A stretch of 7,983 nucleotides of DNA from Candidatus Magasanikbacteria bacterium CG10_big_fil_rev_8_21_14_0_10_36_16 (GTDB lineage Bacteria > Patescibacteriota > Patescibacteriia > Magasanikbacterales > UBA922): positions 1 through 7,983 of the forward strand of contig PFBU01000012.1 in assembly GCA_002773185.1 (NCBI GenBank), read 5' to 3'. The stretch's first letter is position 1, and every line of letters starts with the position of its first letter. A program made the position numbers and the translations under genes. Below the pieces are notes generated by a model. That model did not search any database and was not told the origin of the DNA. It was given only the letters and a program-made list of their open reading frames with translations. Positions 5,181-7,983 of this stretch are shown piece after piece.

Positions 5181-6437
5181 TTATTTTATAGGAAGTTCAA
5201 ACACTCCATTTTCATTCACATCTGTAAAATACAAAGTACTACCGTCTCCGCTCACTTCCATAGATTGTATAGTATGATAACCGTCGGTAGGTATGATTAT
5301 TTTTACACCAGTTTGCATGTCTATTTTGTAAATATCATCTGAAATTATATTAGATATTTGTGGTGTGAATCCCGCTCCTGTTTCCATACTGGTAGGTACG
5401 CCACAATAGACAAACCTATCGTCTGCCATTGTACATTTGGATGCCCAAGTGTTTACACCTAGTGGTTTTCTGTTGTTTCCCATAGTGTCTGGTGTGGCGT
5501 CTACTATCCATAGTTCTGGTTTGTAGTCACTGGCACTACTATAAACACTATGCAATAATTTTGAACCATCTGGTGACCACTCTGTTTCTAAACCACGTCC
5601 TTCTACCACTAAGCCTTTGTAATTTTCATGATTGAGTCCTACGGGTAATATTTCTTGTCTGTCAGCTCCTAAAGGATCACCAGTGGCAGATAGAGCCACA
5701 ATTTGTCTGTTTGGTGACCAGTCTACTATAACTTTGTTGGCATTTTCACCCATCGGTTCTATTAATTTTATATTTGTACCCTTTGGATCGCTAGTTATTA
5801 GCCAACGATTACTAGGGTCTAGTCCAATACTTTTGGTAGCAATTTCAGATCCGTCTGAAGCAAAAGAAAATTCTTGCCAATGTGAAGGTAGTGTGACTTG
5901 TTGTTTGGTGTCAAAATTGTAATAAGTATTGGCTCCGTCTGGATATTCTATTATAGATTCATTTGTTTTTGGTGACCAAGTTACATTGGAAACATTGTAA
6001 AAAACTTTATCGCTTAGAGGAGTAAGTGTTCCATTTGGATCTATCTTATAAAATTTACCATCTTGTTGGTTGTAAAATTTCATACTGTCTCCTGTAGTCG
6101 GTGTCAAACTAACAGTTTGTAAACTACTAATTTTATTTATTAGTGGTTTTTCTTGTGATGTATCAAAACGAGAATCTGTGTTTTTGATATTATTTGTTGT
6201 GTTGTTGTTGCCTGTATTATTATTCAAATTGTTTGTGTTATTAGTATTGTTCGTTGTGTTGTTTGTATTTTGTCCATTATTAGCAGAAGGAAAAGTAGTA
6301 GTATTGTTATTAGCTGGATTTTGATTTTGTTTGGTTGTTTGGTTTTTTTGTCTAAAAAAAACAAAATATATTGCGTAGCCTAATAGAATACAAACTATGA
6401 AAAAGATAATTACATAAATAATGCGTTTTTTGTCCAT
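5181..6437 (-). CDS. Membrane-anchored TolB/PD40-like beta-propeller protein
   Basis: This is a 418-aa protein. A short basic start and one membrane helix (about 5-28) are followed by an Asn/Thr-rich low-complexity stalk (about 33-88) and then a propeller domain (about 105-418) outside the membrane. Repeated blade motifs are visible: VTWSPKTNESIIEY (152-165), FSFASDGSEIAT (190-201), VDWSPNRQIVALS (238-250), TEWSPDGSKLLHS (285-297) and MEVSGDGSTLYFTD (393-406). They have the hydrophobic-x-S-x-D-G pattern of TolB/PD40 repeats. No catalytic motif was seen; such propellers usually bind proteins or glycans. It is separated from the upstream gene by 54 bp, the largest gap in the operon, and from the downstream dsbA-like gene by 6 bp. 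A role as a scaffold or sensor in an envelope complex is inferred from neighbours only. Confidence 0.85.
   Translation of the reverse strand: MDKKRIIYVIIFFIVCILLGYAIYFVFFRQKNQTTKQNQNPANNNTTTFPSANNGQNTNNTTNNTNNTNNLNNNTGNNNTTNNIKNTDSRFDTSQEKPLINKISSLQTVSLTPTTGDSMKFYNQQDGKFYKIDPNGTLTPLSDKVFYNVSNVTWSPKTNESIIEYPDGANTYYNFDTKQQVTLPSHWQEFSFASDGSEIATKSIGLDPSNRWLITSDPKGTNIKLIEPMGENANKVIVDWSPNRQIVALSATGDPLGADRQEILPVGLNHENYKGLVVEGRGLETEWSPDGSKLLHSVYSSASDYKPELWIVDATPDTMGNNRKPLGVNTWASKCTMADDRFVYCGVPTSMETGAGFTPQISNIISDDIYKIDMQTGVKIIIPTDGYHTIQSMEVSGDGSTLYFTDVNENGVFELPIK
6174..6341 (-). repeat. Asn/Thr-codon low-complexity tract within the propeller gene
   Basis: Residues about 33-88 of the propeller protein are mostly Asn and Thr, with tandem NTTNNTNNTNN units. 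At DNA level this is an imperfect AAT/AAC/ACA triplet array. It encodes a flexible hydrophilic spacer between membrane helix and propeller. Triplet slippage would change spacer length without breaking the frame. Confidence 0.75.
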
Positions 6438-6491
6438 ATATTATATTATAAAATTATTATTGGATGTTTAGTGTTTTTATAATTGTCTTTT

Positions 6492-7538
6492 TTATCCACT
6501 TCTGCCTGATTGTTTTAACCGTTGTGCCATACTCAATCTTTTTATTTCTATTCTTTTCTTTTTAATTTTTTCATCAATTTCTTTTATATCATTTTTTAAT
6601 TTATTAATCAATTTTTTTGTTAGATAAATAGGTGGTTCTAGTATCAGTAATCTCACTAGTTGGATTATCCATTTTACAGGGTATAATATCAAATTTAATA
6701 TAGCCAGTATCCAGGTCAAATTGAATACATAAATAAAAAAATTTAAGACATATTGTATGATGTGTAAAGCTAGATCAGTTGCTTTGAGTGTAATAAGTAT
6801 AGCATACAGTGGTATCAATTCTTCTATTTTATGTTTTCGGGAATTTTGTAAATTATTTATTCCCCTTTGTAATTGTTGGATAGCTTTTTCTCTTTGGCTT
6901 TGTTTTTTTTGAGAGTTGCCCATGGCCACATTAGCCAACCTTTGTCCTAAGTTTTGATTTTGGTTTTTTTGTCCATCTGTTTTTTTATCATTAGGATATC
7001 CCATGGCACTACTAAACATTTTTTGACCCATGTTTGGTTTTTTTTTAGCTGGTTCTGGAGTCTGTTCAGGAGTTTTTTCTGTCTTTTGTGCTACATTAGG
7101 ATTGATAGTTGAATTTTCATTTTGTTCACCTGGTTGCTCACCTGGTTTTTCTTGTGCAGTATCATCTTTGTCTTCTGTTGTTTTATCTTCTTTTTCCGGT
7201 GTTTGTTTTTTTGGTTCTGCGTCTGGTTTTGTTTTTGGTTTGGATTGTGTTTCTGATGTATCTTCACTTTTTTTCCCTAAATCATCTATTGCTTTTTCTA
7301 AGTTGTTTTTTTTCCCTTTATTTTCTGTGTTTATTTCATCTATATATTTTTTTAACTCTTCTCGTATATCATCGCCAACAGATTCTTCTATTTCTTTGGA
7401 AATTGCATCTGAAATTTTTTTTCTACTTTCTTCTGTAAAATAATTTGGTACAGTGTGTAAAACAGACTCTTTTATAGCATCTTTGATGTCTATATCTTCT
7501 TCGGGATTTTCTATTTTTTTAGCCAAGTTGTCAGCCAT
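6492..7538 (-). CDS. Unrecognised membrane protein with long charged disordered N-terminal half
   Basis: I do not recognise the family of this 348-aa protein. Residues 1-90 are acidic and predicted helical. Residues about 90-170 are a Lys/Glu/Pro/Thr/Gln-rich, probably disordered stretch with short PGEQ and TPE repeats. A duplicated motif follows: MGQKMFSSAMG (170-180) and LGQRLANVAMG (197-207), each followed by a polar Lys/Gln linker. Residues about 240-300 are strongly hydrophobic and could form two membrane helices (about 241-270 and 273-300). A basic coiled-coil-like tail (305-345) ends the protein. There is no signal peptide, so the N-terminal half is probably cytoplasmic. The start follows the 118-aa gene's stop by one base (TAA-T-ATG), so the two are translationally coupled. 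Position ahead of pilin-like and peptidase genes suggests an inner-membrane component of the same apparatus; this is inference. Confidence 0.8.
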   Translation of the reverse strand: MADNLAKKIENPEEDIDIKDAIKESVLHTVPNYFTEESRKKISDAISKEIEESVGDDIREELKKYIDEINTENKGKKNNLEKAIDDLGKKSEDTSETQSKPKTKPDAEPKKQTPEKEDKTTEDKDDTAQEKPGEQPGEQNENSTINPNVAQKTEKTPEQTPEPAKKKPNMGQKMFSSAMGYPNDKKTDGQKNQNQNLGQRLANVAMGNSQKKQSQREKAIQQLQRGINNLQNSRKHKIEELIPLYAILITLKATDLALHIIQYVLNFFIYVFNLTWILAILNLILYPVKWIIQLVRLLILEPPIYLTKKLINKLKNDIKEIDEKIKKKRIEIKRLSMAQRLKQSGRSG

Positions 7539-7539
7539 A

Positions 7540-7896
7540 TTATTTTTTTAAAAGTGTGTCACGAATAGCTAGTATTTTATAACAATTGTTTACATAATTT
7601 TGTGTTTCTTCTTCTACTATTATATCTGGAAGTTCGTTGTATATCTCTTCTTTCTCTTTGAGTGCCAAAACAAATTTTTTGGCTATTAATTCTAATAAAG
7701 ATTGAATATTTTTTCCTATATCTTGTTTATTATTAATTTTATTTGCCTCTTTTAATTTATTTTTGAAATATCTAAAATCAGTTTCTAAGTATTTTTTTTC
7801 TTTTTCTAAATTAAAAGATATAACTCTTTTTTTTCTTTGAGTATTTTTGTTAAAACTATACAATCTTTTTTCTTCCTCCTCTTCGCTTAGTGACAT
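7540..7896 (-). CDS. Small charged helical protein of unknown function
   Basis: This 118-aa protein has no recognisable family. It begins with an acidic run (SLSEEEEEKR), followed by a basic segment (about 17-25) and mainly helical, Lys/Glu-rich sequence with heptad-like spacing (about 30-85), for example LLELIAKKFVLALKEKEEIYNEL. There is no signal peptide or membrane helix, so it is probably cytoplasmic. Cys appears once (C105). The ATG at 7896 has no Shine-Dalgarno, but it follows within 5-15 bp the stop of whichever upstream frame is real, and it ends one base before the next gene, so it reads as a mid-operon gene. It may be a soluble partner of the 348-aa membrane protein; that rests on coupling alone. 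Confidence 0.7.
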   Translation of the reverse strand: MSLSEEEEEKRLYSFNKNTQRKKRVISFNLEKEKKYLETDFRYFKNKLKEANKINNKQDIGKNIQSLLELIAKKFVLALKEKEEIYNELPDIIVEEETQNYVNNCYKILAIRDTLLKK

Positions 7897-7900
7897 AATA

Positions 7901-7983
7901 TTAAATAAGCTTATAATTTTTGTCGTAAGTCAAAGTATATTTTTTCTTTTTGGTATTTTTCAAATTTTCTACCAACAAATCTT
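7901..7983 (-). CDS. C-terminal end of an upstream gene, cut by the window (frame ambiguous)
   Basis: Two minus-strand frames are open from the window edge. One ends with TAA at 7901-7903 and reads ...ENLKNTKKKKYTLTYDKNYKLI. The other ends with TAA at 7911-7913 and reads ...GRKFEKYQKEKIYFDLRQKL. The first would leave a 4-bp gap to the next start, like the other spacings in this operon. The second has a plausible helical, charged composition. The piece is too short to assign a function or choose between the frames. Confidence 0.4.
   Translation of the reverse strand, partial: DLLVENLKNTKKKKYTLTYDKNYKLI

Noticed and set aside
5632..5922. Plus-strand reading frame of 96 aa opposite the propeller gene
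   Set aside because: It is antisense to clear propeller repeats and looks like a shadow of their codon pattern.
6438..6491. Possible internal promoter with TATAAT (6445-6450, minus strand) just before the propeller gene
   Set aside because: The region is almost pure A/T, so such hexamers arise by chance, and no -35 element lies at the right distance. A leaderless start here is possible but not supported.
7030..7443. Two long plus-strand frames rich in Phe, Ser, Leu and Val opposite the 348-aa gene
   Set aside because: They mirror the Lys/Glu/Thr/Pro-rich low-complexity coding strand, which leaves the opposite strand free of stops. Their composition is unlike a real membrane protein with defined helices.

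Overview
The window is AT-rich. Every gene I can support is on the minus strand. Small, tightly packed genes, a T4SS-pilin-like membrane hairpin, TolB/PD40-type propeller and single-pass thioredoxin proteins, and compound palindromic repeats around a DUF559 gene together resemble Candidate Phyla Radiation (Patescibacteria, Parcubacteria-like) genomes. That placement is an inference from gene style; no marker gene here proves it.

Layout, read in transcription order (right to left). At 7983-7901 is the tail of an upstream gene cut by the window edge, with its frame ambiguous. Next come a 118-aa charged helical protein (7896-7540), a 348-aa membrane protein with a long disordered charged N-terminal half (7538-6492), a membrane-anchored beta-propeller protein with an Asn/Thr-rich stalk (6437-5181), a membrane-anchored DsbA-like thioredoxin (5174-4527), a 764-aa secreted/membrane fusion of alpha/beta hydrolase, pilin-like hairpin and M15 (VanY-type) peptidase (4516-2222), and finally radA (2216-861). 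Gaps between these genes are 1, 54, 6, 10 and 5 bp, which suggests one operon. None of the six has a clear Shine-Dalgarno sequence.

I infer that the middle genes form an envelope-located apparatus. The CxxC oxidoreductase would form or repair disulfides in the Cys-containing fusion protein, whose two enzyme domains both face outward. The M15 domain would cut peptidoglycan peptides, the pilin-like hairpin would anchor the protein or link it to a type IV secretion-like complex, and the propeller could be a binding partner. RadA, a DNA branch-migration ATPase, closes the operon. This may be simple co-transcription, or a link to DNA transfer or uptake.

The left end (1-860) is different. A DUF559 PD-(D/E)XK-type endonuclease gene (554-171) lies between two C-rich palindromes. 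Together with two further copies at 769-855, these belong to one repeat family that keeps its hairpin through paired base changes. The last two copies form an inverted doublet resembling a REPIN. A perfect 16-bp palindrome and a second, unrelated dispersed repeat are also present. The DUF559-repeat association is the best candidate here for an under-described system, and the three-domain fusion is the second.
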